Shown in pieces: positions 1-10,085 of a DNA stretch of 64,000 nt. Source of the DNA: Bradyrhizobium algeriense (GTDB lineage: Bacteria; Pseudomonadota; Alphaproteobacteria; Rhizobiales; Xanthobacteraceae); contig NZ_PYCN01000002.1 of NCBI RefSeq assembly GCF_003062295.1, forward strand, positions 1 to 64,000. The letters are read 5' to 3'. Numbering within the stretch: the first letter of the stretch is position 1; the number at the start of each line of letters is the position of its first letter. The notes beneath the pieces are model-generated. The model did no database searches and was not told the origin of the DNA. It worked only from the letters and a program-made list of their open reading frames with translations. Made by a program: the position numbers and the translations under genes.

Positions 1-51
1 CTCCGAAAGCTGGCAAAGCTGATCCCGCTGCCCGCCCCGATCCCGGCCTGA
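1..51 (+). CDS. Possible C-terminal end of a gene cut by the window edge
   Basis: The first frame is open from base 1 and ends at a TGA at 49-51, giving a 16-residue tail rich in Leu, Pro and Lys (LRKLAKLIPLPAPIPA). Nothing in so short a tail identifies a family. It could equally be chance, since GC-rich DNA has few stops. Bases 52-176 show no further gene; the next real gene ends at 177 on the other strand, so the two would be convergent. Confidence 0.25.
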   Translation, partial: LRKLAKLIPLPAPIPA

Positions 52-176
52 AAGCAAACAAGCTCCCGCTCGCCTGTCTCCTCGCACGGCCCAGAACACC
101 TAAGGCGGCGACTTCTTCAACACAATCGGCCATCGAAAGAAATATCATGCACCGATGGGTCGCAAGCGGGCTGCAG

Positions 177-1460
177 CTACGCCTCGTTCAAAGCCTGCCC
201 AATGTCTGCGATCAGGTCAGATGGATGCTCGATGCCGATCGACAATCGGATCGTGGAGTCGAGAACGCCTATCTTTTGACGGATTTCAACCGGAACGCCG
301 GAGTGTGTCATGCTTGCCGGCAGGCTGGCAAGCGACTCCGTGCCGCCCAGGCTCACCGCCAGCTTGAAGATTTGCAGCGAGTTCAAGAATTTGAATGCGG
401 CGGCCTGCCCGCCGACAATATCGAACGAAAACGTGGAGCCCGCACCAAGACACTGTCTCGCGAACAGACGGCCGGCCTGGGAGGCTTCCTCGTGATGAGC
501 GAGGTAGTGAACCCTCTCCACCTTGTCGTGGTCGCGCAAATAATCCGCCACGAGCCGCGCATTCTGGTTGGCCTTTTCCATGCGCAAGCTCAGCGTTTCG
601 AGCGAGCGGCCGAGCATCCAGCAGGAATGCGGATCCAGTTGGGTGCCGATCGCGCCTCGCAACGCCTTGATGTCTTTCATGAGGGCCTTCGAGCCGAGCG
701 CCGCGCCAGCGATCAGGTCGGAATGGCCGCCGACATATTTGGTCAGCGAGTACAGCGAGAGATCCGCGCCATGTTCGATCGGCCGCTGGAATACCGGCCC
801 GAGCAACGTATTGTCACACGCGACGATCGGCACGTGGCCCTGCGCCTTGCCGATGTTGCCGGCGATGCGGCGGACCATCGCGATATCGACGAGGCCGTTG
901 GTGGGATTTGCCGGGGTTTCGATGAGAATCATCGCAACCCGGCCCTTTCGCATGGCGTCGTGCCCCGCCAGCTCGACGGCGGCTTCGTCGATGCCGTCGG
1001 CAAAGCCCACCGCGCTGATCGAGAAGCCGGCAAGCGTTTTCGCAAGCAGCGTTTCGGTGCCGCCATAGAGCGGCTGCGAATGCAGGATCACGTCGCCCGG
1101 CCGTGCGAATGCGAGAATCGTGGTCGCAATCGCCGACATGCCGGATGAGAACAGCGCACAGGACTCTGTGCGCTCGTAGACGGCGAGCCTATCCTCAACG
1201 ATCTCGCTGTTGGGATGATTGAAACGCGAATAGACGAGGCCCGCGCCCATCCCCTCGGGCGGCTCGCGCCGGCCCGCAACGTAATCGAAGAAGTCCTGCC
1301 CGTCTTCGGCAGTCCTGAAGACGAAGGTCGAGGTCAGGAAGACCGGTGGCTTGACGGCTCCTTCCGACAGTTGCGGATCGTAGCCGTAGTTCAGCATCAG
1401 CGTTTCGGGATGCAGCACGTGGTTGCCGATGTGGGTCTTTGACGGAAACGGTTTCACCAT
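177..1460 (-). CDS. Cys/Met-metabolism PLP-dependent enzyme (cystathionine gamma-lyase / gamma-synthase family)
   Basis: A 427-residue fold-type I PLP enzyme of the trans-sulfuration family, which performs gamma- or beta-elimination or replacement on Cys, Met or homoserine derivatives in the cytoplasm. Visible signatures are the substrate-loop tyrosine in [11 protein letters not shown], the cofactor region [21 protein letters not shown], and the PLP lysine in [11 protein letters not shown]. The ATG at 1460 begins [14 protein letters not shown], which fits the family; an upstream in-frame extension would overlap hutU and is not needed. The gene lies 71 bp after hutU on the same strand and may be read from the hut operon, although histidine degradation needs no such enzyme. 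It could be a cystathionine gamma-lyase, a methionine gamma-lyase or a homocysteine-forming synthase; sequence alone does not decide. Confidence 0.85.
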   Translation of the reverse strand: MVKPFPSKTHIGNHVLHPETLMLNYGYDPQLSEGAVKPPVFLTSTFVFRTAEDGQDFFDYVAGRREPPEGMGAGLVYSRFNHPNSEIVEDRLAVYERTESCALFSSGMSAIATTILAFARPGDVILHSQPLYGGTETLLAKTLAGFSISAVGFADGIDEAAVELAGHDAMRKGRVAMILIETPANPTNGLVDIAMVRRIAGNIGKAQGHVPIVACDNTLLGPVFQRPIEHGADLSLYSLTKYVGGHSDLIAGAALGSKALMKDIKALRGAIGTQLDPHSCWMLGRSLETLSLRMEKANQNARLVADYLRDHDKVERVHYLAHHEEASQAGRLFARQCLGAGSTFSFDIVGGQAAAFKFLNSLQIFKLAVSLGGTESLASLPASMTHSGVPVEIRQKIGVLDSTIRLSIGIEHPSDLIADIGQALNEA

Positions 1461-1531
1461 GATCGCTCTCGCTGTCTTGAGGGAACATCGAGCCCGGCAC
1501 GCACCATCGGCGGCGCAAAGTCTCCGGTGCG

Positions 1532-3202
1532 CTACGACGCCAGACCGGGCAGATCGAGCCCGTTGGCACGGGCGCATTCTATCGCAGATTCGTAACCCGC
1601 GTCGGCGTGACGCATGACCCCCGTCGCCGGGTCGTTCCAGAGCACCCGCTCGATGCGGCGCGCGGCCTCCGGGGTTCCATCAGCGACAATCACCATGCCG
1701 GCGTGCTGCGAATAGCCGATCCCGACGCCGCCGCCGTGATGCAGCGAGACCCACGTGGCCCCGCTGGCGCAGTTGAGCAACGCATTGATGAGCGGCCAGT
1801 CGGACACCGCGTCCGAACCGTCGCGCATCGCTTCGGTTTCGCGGTTCGGGCTCGCCACCGAGCCGCTGTCGAGATGATCGCGGCCGATGACGATCGGCGC
1901 CTTCAGTTCGCCGCGCGCCACCATTTCATTGAACGCCAGGCCCAGCCGGTGGCGATCGCCAAGGCCCACCCAGCAGATCCGCGCCGGCAGGCCCTGAAAC
2001 TTGATCCGTGCCTTCGCCATGTCGAGCCAGTTGTGAAGATGCTTGTCGTTGGGCATCAGCTCCTTGACCTTGGCGTCGGTACGGAAAATGTCTTCGGGAT
2101 CCCCTGAGAGCGCCGCCCACCGGAATGGCCCGACGCCGCGGCAGAACAGCGGACGGATGTAGGCCGGAACGAAGCCGGGGAAATCGAACGCGTTCTTCAA
2201 TCCCATGTCCTTCGCCATCTGGCGGATGTTGTTGCCATAGTCGAGCGTGGGAATGCCTTGCGCGTGGAAATCCAGCATGGCCTGGACGTGGCCGACCATG
2301 GAGGTCTTGGCCGCCGCTTCAACCGCTTTCGGATCGGCGTTGCGTCTTAACTCCCACTCCGCGAGCGTCCATCCCTTCGGCAGGTAACCGTTGATCGGAT
2401 CGTGCGCGCTGGTCTGGTCGGTAACGATGTCCGGCTTTACGCCACGGCGCACCAGTTCGGGAAAAATATCGGCGGCATTGCCGAGCAGGCCGACCGAGAC
2501 CGGTTTCCTATCCTGCGTCGCCTGCGCCATGATTGCGAGCGCCTCATCAAGCGTGCCTGCCTGCCGATCGAGGTAACCGGTGCGCAGCCGCATCTCGATG
2601 CGGCTCGGTTGGCATTCGATCGCAAGCATCGACGCTCCAGCCATCGTCGCTGCAAGGGGCTGGGCGCCGCCCATGCCGCCGAGCCCTGCCGTCAAGATCC
2701 ATTTGCCCGCGAGACTGCCGCCGTAATGACGTCGGCCCACCTCGACAAAGGTTTCGTAGGTGCCCTGCACGATGCCCTGGCTTCCGATGTAGATCCACGA
2801 TCCGGCCGTCATCTGCCCGAACATCATCAACCCGAGTCTGTCGAGTTCATTGAAATGATCGAGCGTCGCCCAGTGCGGCACCAGGTTCGAGTTGGCGATC
2901 AGCACGCGCGGCGCATCGGGATGGGTGCGGAAAATTCCGACCGGCTTGCCCGACTGCACCACCAGCGTCTGATCGGCCTCGAGTTTGCGCAATGAGGCAA
3001 CGATCCGGTCAAAACTGTCCCAGTCGCGAGCTGCGCGGCCGATGCCGCCATAGACGACAAGTTCGCTCGGCCGTTCGGCGACATCAGGATCGAGATTGTT
3101 CATCAGCATCCGGAGCGGCGCTTCCGTCAACCAGCTCTTGGCGCTGATCTCGGATCCGCGGGGCGCGCGGATCGTACGGTCGTTGTCCAGTCGGCGGTTC
3201 AT
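1532..3202 (-). CDS. hutU: Urocanate hydratase (urocanase)
   Basis: A 556-residue NAD-dependent urocanase, which converts urocanate to 4-imidazolone-5-propionate, the second step of histidine degradation. The length is that of the bacterial family. Family landmarks are [14 protein letters not shown] near residue 51, the glycine-rich NAD loop [13 protein letters not shown] around 172-184, and the cysteine region [18 protein letters not shown] in the C-terminal half. Its ATG overlaps the hutH stop by 4 bp (ATGA), so the two are translationally coupled in the order hutI-hutH-hutU. Control by HutC through the hutI/hutF intergenic palindrome is likely. Confidence 0.97.
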   Translation of the reverse strand: MNRRLDNDRTIRAPRGSEISAKSWLTEAPLRMLMNNLDPDVAERPSELVVYGGIGRAARDWDSFDRIVASLRKLEADQTLVVQSGKPVGIFRTHPDAPRVLIANSNLVPHWATLDHFNELDRLGLMMFGQMTAGSWIYIGSQGIVQGTYETFVEVGRRHYGGSLAGKWILTAGLGGMGGAQPLAATMAGASMLAIECQPSRIEMRLRTGYLDRQAGTLDEALAIMAQATQDRKPVSVGLLGNAADIFPELVRRGVKPDIVTDQTSAHDPINGYLPKGWTLAEWELRRNADPKAVEAAAKTSMVGHVQAMLDFHAQGIPTLDYGNNIRQMAKDMGLKNAFDFPGFVPAYIRPLFCRGVGPFRWAALSGDPEDIFRTDAKVKELMPNDKHLHNWLDMAKARIKFQGLPARICWVGLGDRHRLGLAFNEMVARGELKAPIVIGRDHLDSGSVASPNRETEAMRDGSDAVSDWPLINALLNCASGATWVSLHHGGGVGIGYSQHAGMVIVADGTPEAARRIERVLWNDPATGVMRHADAGYESAIECARANGLDLPGLAS

Positions 3203-4776
3203 GACAGATGACCTCTCTCGGCAAATATTGGAAACGGACTCTTTTTGAGCACCGACATTGCGGCGGCCGGCAATGTGCCGCCTGCGACCAGCGCCGTTGC
3301 CTTTGCAAGATCATCGGCCATGTAGCGATCGCCACCTAGCGCCGGCACCTGCTCGCGCAACACCGCAATGACCGCCGCAAGCGCAGGGCTGGTCGTATGC
3401 GGCGCGCGCAGCCCGATGCCTTGCGCTGCGACCAGCAGCTCGATGCCGAGAATGGCGGCAAGGTTGTCCGCCATGTCGGACAAACGGCGCGCCGCGTGCG
3501 CCGCCATCGACACATGATCTTCCTGGTTGGCGCTGGTCGGCGTCGAATCGATCGAGCAGGCCGCGGCGCGCTGCTTGTTCTCGGCATAGAGCGCTGCCGC
3601 CGTCACCTCCGCAATCATAAAGCCGGAGTTGAGGCCGGGATCAGGCGTCAGGAACGGCGGCAGGCCGAAGTTCAGCGCGGGATCGACCAGTGTGGCGATG
3701 CGCCGCTCGCTGATCGCGCCGATCTCGGACAATGCCAATGCGATCTGGTCAGCAGCAAATGCGACCGGCTCAGCGTGAAAATTCCCACCCGAGACGATCT
3801 CGCCGCTCTCAACCAGCACCAGCGGGTTGTCCGTGACGGCGTTGGCCTCGATCGTCAGTGTGCGGGCGGCTTGCGTCAACAGGTCAAGCGCCGCACCGGC
3901 CACCTGCGGCTGGCAGCGCAGGCAATATGGATCCTGCACGCGCTCGTCGCCCTCGAGATGCGACATGCGGATGTCGCTGCCTTCCAGCAACGCCGTCAAG
4001 GCGACCCCGGCCGCGATTTGTCCGTCATGCCCCCGCAACTGCTGGATCTCCGGGCGGAACGGCGCCGTCGAAGCCATTGCCGCGTCGACCGACAAGGCGC
4101 CCGTCACCAGCGCGGTGCACGCCAGGCCATGGGCGCGCAGCAATCCGGAAATGGCATAGGCCGTCGAGAACTGCGTACCGTTGATCAAGGCGAGGCCTTC
4201 CTTCGGCCCCAAGGTAATCGGCGCAAGATTGGCCGCGGCCAGTGCGTCGCGACCCGGCACAGCCTTACCATCGATGAGCGCCTGGCCCTCGCCGATCATG
4301 ACGGCGGTCATATGCGCAAGCGGCGCCAGATCACCGGACGCGCCCACCGATCCCTGCTGCGGCACCAGCGGACAAACGCCGCGCGCCAGCATGGCCTGGA
4401 GTTGTTCGATGATTTCGCGGCGCACGCCCGACGCGCCCCGCCCCAATGAGACGATCTTGAGCGCCATCATCAGGCGAACGATCGGTTCGGGCGTGGGTGG
4501 CCCTACCCCGCAGCAATGCGACACAATGAGGTTGCGCTGCAGCAGCGTCGTCTGATCCCGCGGAATACGTTTCGACGCCAGTTTTCCGAACCCTGTATTG
4601 ATGCCGTAGACCGGCGCTTGCGCATCCGCGGCCTTCGCGACAATGGCCGATGCTGCCTCGACGCGCGGCCAGAATACCGGATCGAGTACGACGGCCGCGC
4701 CTGCAAGGACCTGCGCAAATTCATCGAGGCTGACCGTTCCGGGTGAAACGACAATGGATGCGTCCCGGTCGCTCAT
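3199..4776 (-). CDS. hutH: Histidine ammonia-lyase (histidase)
   Basis: A 525-residue aromatic amino-acid lyase that removes ammonia from L-histidine to give urocanate, the first step of the hut pathway. The Ala146-Ser147-Gly148 triad that forms the MIO electrophile is present in [15 protein letters not shown], and the catalytic-loop tyrosine appears in [12 protein letters not shown] near residue 57. A GTG four codons upstream was rejected: the ATG at 4776 has a strong GGAGGGG Shine-Dalgarno sequence and overlaps the hutI stop in an ATGA. The gene overlaps hutU by 4 bp at its other end. Confidence 0.97.
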   Translation of the reverse strand: MSDRDASIVVSPGTVSLDEFAQVLAGAAVVLDPVFWPRVEAASAIVAKAADAQAPVYGINTGFGKLASKRIPRDQTTLLQRNLIVSHCCGVGPPTPEPIVRLMMALKIVSLGRGASGVRREIIEQLQAMLARGVCPLVPQQGSVGASGDLAPLAHMTAVMIGEGQALIDGKAVPGRDALAAANLAPITLGPKEGLALINGTQFSTAYAISGLLRAHGLACTALVTGALSVDAAMASTAPFRPEIQQLRGHDGQIAAGVALTALLEGSDIRMSHLEGDERVQDPYCLRCQPQVAGAALDLLTQAARTLTIEANAVTDNPLVLVESGEIVSGGNFHAEPVAFAADQIALALSEIGAISERRIATLVDPALNFGLPPFLTPDPGLNSGFMIAEVTAAALYAENKQRAAACSIDSTPTSANQEDHVSMAAHAARRLSDMADNLAAILGIELLVAAQGIGLRAPHTTSPALAAVIAVLREQVPALGGDRYMADDLAKATALVAGGTLPAAAMSVLKKSPFPIFAERGHLS

Positions 4777-5987
4777 TGTCCCCTCCACACCCGGCGGTGC
4801 AGCGGATTAAAGCCCATCCGGTAAATCAGCTCGGCCGGCCGGTCGATATCCCAGATCGCGAGATCGCAATATTTGCCGGCCTCGAGCGTGCCGGCCTCAC
4901 CGAGAATGCCCAGCGCACGCGCGCCTTCCCGCGTCACGCCGGCGAGGCATTCGGCAACGGTCATCCGGAACAGCGTCGCGCCCATATTCATGGCCAGCAG
5001 AAGCGACGTCAGCGGCGAACTGCCGGGATTGCAGTCGGTAGCCAGCGCCATGTTCACGCCGTGGGCACGGAACAGTTCGACCGGTGGTTTCGTCGTCTCG
5101 CGAATGAAATAGAACGCGCCCGGCAGAAGCACGGCTACTGTACCCGCCCGCACCATGGCCGCGACGCCGGCCTCATCCGTGTGCTCCAGATGATCGGCGG
5201 ACAAAGCAGAGAATTCCGAAGCAAGCGCCGCCCCGCCAAGGTTCGACAACTGATCCGCGTGCAATTTGACCGGCAGTCCAAGCGCCCTTGCCGCCCGGAA
5301 CACACGCGCCGTTTGCTCTCCCGAGAACGCAATGCCTTCCATGAAGGCATCAACGGCGTCGGCAAGTCCGGACTGAGCCACCGCCGGAAGCATCTCGCGG
5401 CAAACCAGGTCGATGTATCGATCCTTGTCGCCATCGGCTTCTGGCGGCAGCGCATGCGCGCCAAGAAACGTCGTCCGGATGCCAACCGGCCGGTTGCGGC
5501 CCACCGCGCGCGCGGCTGACAACTGCCGCATCTCGGTTTCCGTGTTGAGTCCATAGCCGGATTTGATCTCGACCGTCGTCACGCCCTCGCCGATCAGGGC
5601 GTCGAGCCGCGGCAGCGCCCCGGCAACGAGTTCAGCCTCACTTGAGCCCCGCGTCGCCGCGACCGTCGAGACAATGCCGCCGCCGGCGCGTGCGATCTCT
5701 TCGTAGCTCGCTCCTTGCAGCCGCAGCTCGAACTCGTGGGCGCGGTTTCCACCGAAAACCAGATGGGTATGACAATCGATCAGTCCGGGCGTGATCCACC
5801 GCCCGCCGCAATCGATCCGTTCAGCCGCGTCGACGTCAGATGGAAAGTCGGAATGGCTGCCTGCAAAGGTGATACGGCCATCCCGCGCGGCAATCACGCC
5901 ACGCTCGATCACGCCGAGGTCGGGCAGATCCCCCCGAACGGTGGCGAGCCGGGCATTATGCCAGATTCGATCAAAGCGCTCGGCCAT
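4773..5987 (-). CDS. hutI: Imidazolonepropionase
   Basis: A 404-residue amidohydrolase-superfamily enzyme that opens 4-imidazolone-5-propionate to N-formimino-L-glutamate, the third hut step. Metal and substrate motifs are visible: [43 protein letters not shown] and [10 protein letters not shown]. The ATG at 5987 has a GAGGGA ribosome site about 8 bases upstream. It is the first gene of the leftward hut operon and diverges from hutF, with the HutC-like palindrome in between. Confidence 0.96.
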   Translation of the reverse strand: MAERFDRIWHNARLATVRGDLPDLGVIERGVIAARDGRITFAGSHSDFPSDVDAAERIDCGGRWITPGLIDCHTHLVFGGNRAHEFELRLQGASYEEIARAGGGIVSTVAATRGSSEAELVAGALPRLDALIGEGVTTVEIKSGYGLNTETEMRQLSAARAVGRNRPVGIRTTFLGAHALPPEADGDKDRYIDLVCREMLPAVAQSGLADAVDAFMEGIAFSGEQTARVFRAARALGLPVKLHADQLSNLGGAALASEFSALSADHLEHTDEAGVAAMVRAGTVAVLLPGAFYFIRETTKPPVELFRAHGVNMALATDCNPGSSPLTSLLLAMNMGATLFRMTVAECLAGVTREGARALGILGEAGTLEAGKYCDLAIWDIDRPAELIYRMGFNPLHRRVWRGQ

Positions 5988-6027
5988 GCAGCATTTCCCT
6001 CAAGGGCAGAAACTTGACGGGGGCATC

Positions 6028-6045
6028 AATATGTCTATACATATT
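6028..6045. promoter_or_regulatory. Candidate HutC operator between hutI and hutF
   Basis: The 18-mer AATATGTCTATACATATT is a near-palindrome: 14 of 18 positions match its reverse complement, and only the central CTAT differs. It sits in the 93-bp divergent region, 41 bp before hutI and 36 bp before hutF. GntR/HutC-type regulators are known to bind TGTATA-like palindromes, and hutC itself lies two genes away. The assignment is by position and form, not by experiment. Confidence 0.65.
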
Positions 6046-6080
6046 CCCGTGTTGGTGTTCTGTCCACCCGGTTTGGAAAC

Positions 6081-7439
6081 ATGTCCACTCTGCATTTCGG
6101 ATCAGCGCTGCTTCCCTCCGGTTGGGCTGACGATGTGCAGGTGGTTGTTGCCGATGGAACCATCACGAAGGTGACGGCCGGCGCGGCGCCGGGAGCCGAC
6201 GATGAGCGCCATCAATTGGCGATTCCGGGAATAGCGAGCCTGCATAGTCACGCGTTCCAGCGCGGCATGGCCGGCCTCGCCGAAACACGCGGCAACACGG
6301 CGGATACGTTCTGGACGTGGCGCGAGACGATGTATCGTTTCGCGCTGGAAATGACCCCCGAAGACACGGAAGCCGTCGCAACGCTGCTCTACGCCGAGAT
6401 GCTCGAGCAGGGCTATACGCGCGTCGGGGAATTCCATTATCTCCATCACGACCACGATGGCTCGCTTTATGCCAATCCTGCCGAAATGGCGACGCGAATT
6501 GCGCAAGCCGCCGAGGTCACCGGCATCGGACTCACGCTGCTGCCGAGTTTCTACGCGCACGGCTCCTTTGGGGGCGCCGCACCGCATGCCGGCCAGCGCC
6601 GCTTCATCTGCTCGATCGACCAGTTCGCCAAGCTGATTGCCGCGACGGAGGTGGCCGTTCGCGAATTACCTGGGGCCAATGTCGGTATCGCTCCGCACAG
6701 CCTGCGCGCCGTGACGCCGGACGAACTGACGGCAATCATACCGCTGGCCGAAGGCAGGCCGGTTCATATCCACGCTGCCGAACAGATCAGGGAAGTCGAG
6801 GAATGCATCGCCTGGTCGGGCCGGCGGCCGGTTGAGTGGCTGCTCGAACATGCGCCCGTCGATCGGCGCTGGTGCCTGATCCATGCGACCCACACCACCG
6901 CGACCGAGATCGCCGCGCTTGCCAGGAGCGGCGCCGTCGCAGGGCTCTGCCCGATTACCGAAGCGAGCCTCGGCGACGGCATTTTCCCAACCCGTGAATT
7001 CCTCGACGCCGGCGGCCGGTTCGGCGTCGGCACAGACTCCAATGTCCTGGTCGGCGTGGCCGACGAATTGCGTCAGCTCGAATATGGCCAGCGGCTAAAG
7101 CACCGGGAGCGCAATGTGTTGTCCGGCGGTCCCGGCATTTCGACCGGTCGGGCGCTATTCGACGCCGCGATGGCCGGCGGCGCCCAGGCGCTCGCGCAGC
7201 CGATCGTCGGACTCCAGCCGGGCGCACGCGCCGATATCGTGACCCTCGACACCACGCATCCCTCGCTCGCCGGGCGCGGCAGGGATACCGTCCTCGACGG
7301 CTGGATTTTCGCAGCGGGCTCGGGTGCCGTCGCATGTGTGTGGGCGGGCGGAAACAAGGTCGTCGAGGGTGGACACCACCGGCTCCGCCAGAAAGCGCGC
7401 GACGCATTCAACTCGACCGTACGAAGGCTCGTAGCATGA
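6081..7439 (+). CDS. hutF: Formimidoylglutamate deiminase
   Basis: A 452-residue amidohydrolase (ATZ/TRZ-like) that deiminates N-formimino-L-glutamate to N-formyl-L-glutamate plus ammonia, as in the five-step hut route of Pseudomonas and rhizobia. Metal-site motifs are GIASLHSHAFQRGM near residue 55, VGEFHYLHHDHDG, VHIHAAEQIREVEEC, WCLIHATHTT and GVGTDSNVLVG. The ATG at 6081 has only a weak ribosome site. The stop overlaps the hutC start as ATGA. The product needs an N-formylglutamate amidohydrolase (HutG), which is not in this window. Confidence 0.93.
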   Translation: MSTLHFGSALLPSGWADDVQVVVADGTITKVTAGAAPGADDERHQLAIPGIASLHSHAFQRGMAGLAETRGNTADTFWTWRETMYRFALEMTPEDTEAVATLLYAEMLEQGYTRVGEFHYLHHDHDGSLYANPAEMATRIAQAAEVTGIGLTLLPSFYAHGSFGGAAPHAGQRRFICSIDQFAKLIAATEVAVRELPGANVGIAPHSLRAVTPDELTAIIPLAEGRPVHIHAAEQIREVEECIAWSGRRPVEWLLEHAPVDRRWCLIHATHTTATEIAALARSGAVAGLCPITEASLGDGIFPTREFLDAGGRFGVGTDSNVLVGVADELRQLEYGQRLKHRERNVLSGGPGISTGRALFDAAMAGGAQALAQPIVGLQPGARADIVTLDTTHPSLAGRGRDTVLDGWIFAAGSGAVACVWAGGNKVVEGGHHRLRQKARDAFNSTVRRLVA

Positions 7440-8170
7440 GCCTCTCGATCGATCGCGACACGGCCGACAAGCCGACGCTGTACAAGCAGATCCGGCTCGA
7501 CATCGAGCGCCGCATCCTGACCGGCGAATGGCCGCCGGGCCATCGCATCCCGTTCGAGCACCAATTGATGACGCGCTATGGCTGCTCACGAATGACCGTG
7601 AGCAAGGCGCTGTCAGAACTGGCACAGGCCGACCTCATCGAGCGGCGGCGGCGGGCCGGTACGTTTGTGCGCCGTCCCAAATTCCTGTCAGCAGTCCTGA
7701 CGATTCCAGACATTCGCGCGGAGATTACCGCGCTCGGCCGCAGCTATGGCTATCAGTTGATCCGAAGCTCGCGCCGGGCGGCAAACGCCACCGACCGCGA
7801 ACGCCTTGGAGTCCGGAAAACCGGCAAGGTGATCGCGATCTCGTGCCGCCACAGCGCCGATGGCGTGCCGTTCGCGATCGAGGACAGGCTGATCGATCTC
7901 GACGCTGTGCCCGAAGCCGCCACGGCGGATTTTGCGATCGAGCCGCCCGGCACGTGGCTGCTCCACCATGTCCCCTGGACGGAGGCCGAACATTCGATCA
8001 GCGCGATCGTGGCTGACGAGCAGGCCGCAACGGCGCTGGACATTGCGATCGGCGCGCCCTGCCTCGTGATCGACCGGCACACCTGGCGCAGCGCACGGAC
8101 GCTGACCGCCGTGCGCCTCGTCTATCCCGGCGAGTCCCACAAACTGGTTGCCCGCTTCAAGGGCGGCTGA
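7436..8170 (+). CDS. hutC: Histidine utilisation repressor, GntR/HutC family
   Basis: A 244-residue regulator with an N-terminal GntR winged helix (about residues 10-75, including HQLMTRYGCSRMTVSKALSEL and RRRRAGTFV) and a C-terminal UTRA effector domain (about 95-240). HutC proteins repress hut genes and are released by urocanate. The ATG at 7436 overlaps the hutF stop by 4 bp; longer frames upstream lie inside hutF and were rejected. The likely target is the palindrome at 6028-6045. Confidence 0.92.
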   Translation: MSLSIDRDTADKPTLYKQIRLDIERRILTGEWPPGHRIPFEHQLMTRYGCSRMTVSKALSELAQADLIERRRRAGTFVRRPKFLSAVLTIPDIRAEITALGRSYGYQLIRSSRRAANATDRERLGVRKTGKVIAISCRHSADGVPFAIEDRLIDLDAVPEAATADFAIEPPGTWLLHHVPWTEAEHSISAIVADEQAATALDIAIGAPCLVIDRHTWRSARTLTAVRLVYPGESHKLVARFKGG

Positions 8171-8275
8171 GAGGGATATCAATGCAAAATAAAGTCCGGC
8201 ACAATTTATGCAACAGTTCATGCAGCAGTAGGACGAACAGGACGCGATCCATAAACCGACAGAGGGAAGACAGTC

Positions 8276-9220
8276 ATGCTTAGTTATAGAGTATTCGCCG
8301 CAACCGCCGCTCTGCTGGTGTCCGCGCCAGCCGTCGCACAAGACGTCAAGGTCGCCATCGGCATTTCCGGATGGACCGGCTTTGCGCCGCTTACGCTCGC
8401 AAACCAGGCCGGCATCTTCAAGAAGAACGGCCTCGATGTGACGATCAAGAAGATCCCGCAGAAGGACCGCCATCTGGCCGTTGCATCGGGCGACATCCAG
8501 TGTGCGGCGACCACGGTCGAAACCTGGATTTCCTGGAATGCCAACGGTGTTGCGACCAAGCAGATCTTCCAGCTCGACAAGAGCTACGGCGCCGATGGCA
8601 TGGCCACGCGAAACGATGTCGCGTCGATCAAGGAACTGAAGGGCAAGACGGTCGCCGCGTCCGCGCCCGGCACCGCGCCCTATTTCACGCTGGCCTGGAT
8701 GCTCAAGAAGAACGGCCTCTCGGTCAAGGACGTGACCGTGGTGAACCTGGAGCCGGCTGCGGCCGCGCAGGCATTCGTGGCCGGTCAGAACGATGCAGCC
8801 ATGACGTATGAGCCCTACCTCTCGACCGTGCGGGCGGCACCCGACAAGGGCAAGATCATCGCCACCACGCTCGACTACCCGATGATCATGGACACGTTCG
8901 GCTGCACGCCGAAATTCCTGACCGAAAACCCGAAAGCCGCGCAAGCGCTGGCCGACAGCTATTTCGAGGCGGTTGCCCTGATCGAAAAAGACCAGGCAAA
9001 ATCCTACGAGATCATGGGCTCCGACGTGAAGCAGTCCGGCGAGCAGTTCGGCAACTCGGCAAAATATCTGCGCTGGCAGGACAAGGCCGCAAACCAGAAG
9101 TTCTTCGCGGGCGAGTTCCAGGCCTTCACCAAGGAAGCCGCAGACCTGTTGCTCGAGATCGGCATCATCAAATCGATTCCGAAAATCGACGACCTCGTTG
9201 ACACGAGCTTCATCAAGTAG
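8276..9220 (+). CDS. ABC transporter substrate-binding protein, NitT/TauT (NMT1-like) family, hut-linked
   Basis: A 314-residue periplasmic binding protein with a Sec signal peptide (cleavage expected after SAPAVAQ, about residue 22) and an NMT1/SsuA-like fold: KVAIGISGWTGFAPLTLANQ at the start of the mature protein, then GDIQCAATTVETWISW and AASAPGTAPYFTLAWML. It heads a three-gene transporter directly after hutC, so the cargo is probably histidine, urocanate or a related imidazole. That is inference from position, as the family also binds sulfonates, nitrate, pyrimidines and others. It is separated from hutC by 105 bp, so it may also have its own promoter. Confidence 0.88.
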   Translation: MLSYRVFAATAALLVSAPAVAQDVKVAIGISGWTGFAPLTLANQAGIFKKNGLDVTIKKIPQKDRHLAVASGDIQCAATTVETWISWNANGVATKQIFQLDKSYGADGMATRNDVASIKELKGKTVAASAPGTAPYFTLAWMLKKNGLSVKDVTVVNLEPAAAAQAFVAGQNDAAMTYEPYLSTVRAAPDKGKIIATTLDYPMIMDTFGCTPKFLTENPKAAQALADSYFEAVALIEKDQAKSYEIMGSDVKQSGEQFGNSAKYLRWQDKAANQKFFAGEFQAFTKEAADLLLEIGIIKSIPKIDDLVDTSFIK

Positions 9221-9242
9221 GTTCGTTCAGCGCCGCGCTGGT

Positions 9243-9268
9243 CCCGCATCCACACATGTGGATGCGGG
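9243..9268 (+). promoter_or_regulatory. Intercistronic stem-loop between binding protein and permease
   Basis: CCCGCATCCACA and TGTGGATGCGGG form a perfect 12-bp stem around CA, with no T-run after it. It lies in the 88-bp gap after the binding-protein gene. Such hairpins commonly protect the upstream message so that the binding protein exceeds the membrane subunits; that role is inferred. Confidence 0.6.
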
Positions 9269-9308
9269 GCTGTCCGCGATCAGCGCACCGCTTTGAGGAA
9301 CACGCCCT

Positions 9309-10085
9309 GTGATGCGTCCCCTGGATCCCGTGACGTCGAAGCAACGCGCAGCCTATGGCTTTGCGTTCTTTGTCCTGTTCGTAGCTTTGTGGGGATGGGC
9401 AACGTTTGGCGGCTACGTATCCAAAACGTTTCTCGCCAACCCACTGACCATGGTCCAGGAAGGCTGGGAGCTTCTGACCAAGCACGGCTTCCTGTTCGAC
9501 ATCGGCATGACGATCTGGCGGGTTGTCGGCGGCTTTGCGCTGGCGGCCGTCATCGCGGTGCCGCTCGGCGTGCTGATGGGCGCCTACAAACCGATCGAGG
9601 CCTTCCTCGAGCCGTTCGTCTCGTTCGCTCGTTACCTGCCCGCCTCGGCTTTCATCCCGCTGCTGATCCTGTGGGCGGGCATCGGCGAACTGCAGAAGCT
9701 GCTGGTGATTTTCATCGGCGCGGTGTTCCAGATTATCCTGATGATCGCCGTGAATGTCGGGAATACGCGGCGCGACCTCGTTGAAGCCGCCTACACGCTG
9801 GGCGCCGGCGACAGCGGCATCATCCGCCGCGTGCTGCTGCCCTCGTCTGCCCCCGAGATCGCGGAAATCCTTCGGCTCGTCCTCGGCTGGGCGTGGACCT
9901 ACGTCATCGTCGCCGAGCTGATCGGTTCATCGTCGGGCATCGGCCACATGATCACCGACAGCCAGGCGCTGCTCAACACCGGCCAGATCATCTTCGGCAT
10001 CATCGTCATCGGCCTGATCGGCCTCGTCTCGGACTTCCTGTTCAAGGCCTTCAACGCCTGGCTGTTTCCGTGGAGATTAGCGTGA
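9309..10085 (+). CDS. ABC transporter permease, NitT/TauT family
   Basis: A 258-residue inner-membrane permease with about six hydrophobic segments and the EAA cytoplasmic loop, seen as LVEAAYTLGAGDSGIIRRVLLPSSAPEI cut across residues 155-185. It pairs with the binding protein upstream and the ATPase downstream. A GTG at 9309 and an ATG at 9312 are both possible starts; GAGGAA lies about 8 bases before the GTG. The stop overlaps the GTG start of the ATPase gene (GTGA), indicating coupled translation. Confidence 0.9.
   Translation: MMRPLDPVTSKQRAAYGFAFFVLFVALWGWATFGGYVSKTFLANPLTMVQEGWELLTKHGFLFDIGMTIWRVVGGFALAAVIAVPLGVLMGAYKPIEAFLEPFVSFARYLPASAFIPLLILWAGIGELQKLLVIFIGAVFQIILMIAVNVGNTRRDLVEAAYTLGAGDSGIIRRVLLPSSAPEIAEILRLVLGWAWTYVIVAELIGSSSGIGHMITDSQALLNTGQIIFGIIVIGLIGLVSDFLFKAFNAWLFPWRLA

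Noticed and set aside
3397..4449. 350-residue open frame opposite hutH
   Set aside because: It mirrors hutH codons on the other strand, is rich in Arg, His and Gln with no family motif, and hutH is certain.
7688..8944. 418-residue open frame opposite hutC and the binding-protein gene
   Set aside because: It spans two well-supported genes on the other strand and has shadow composition.
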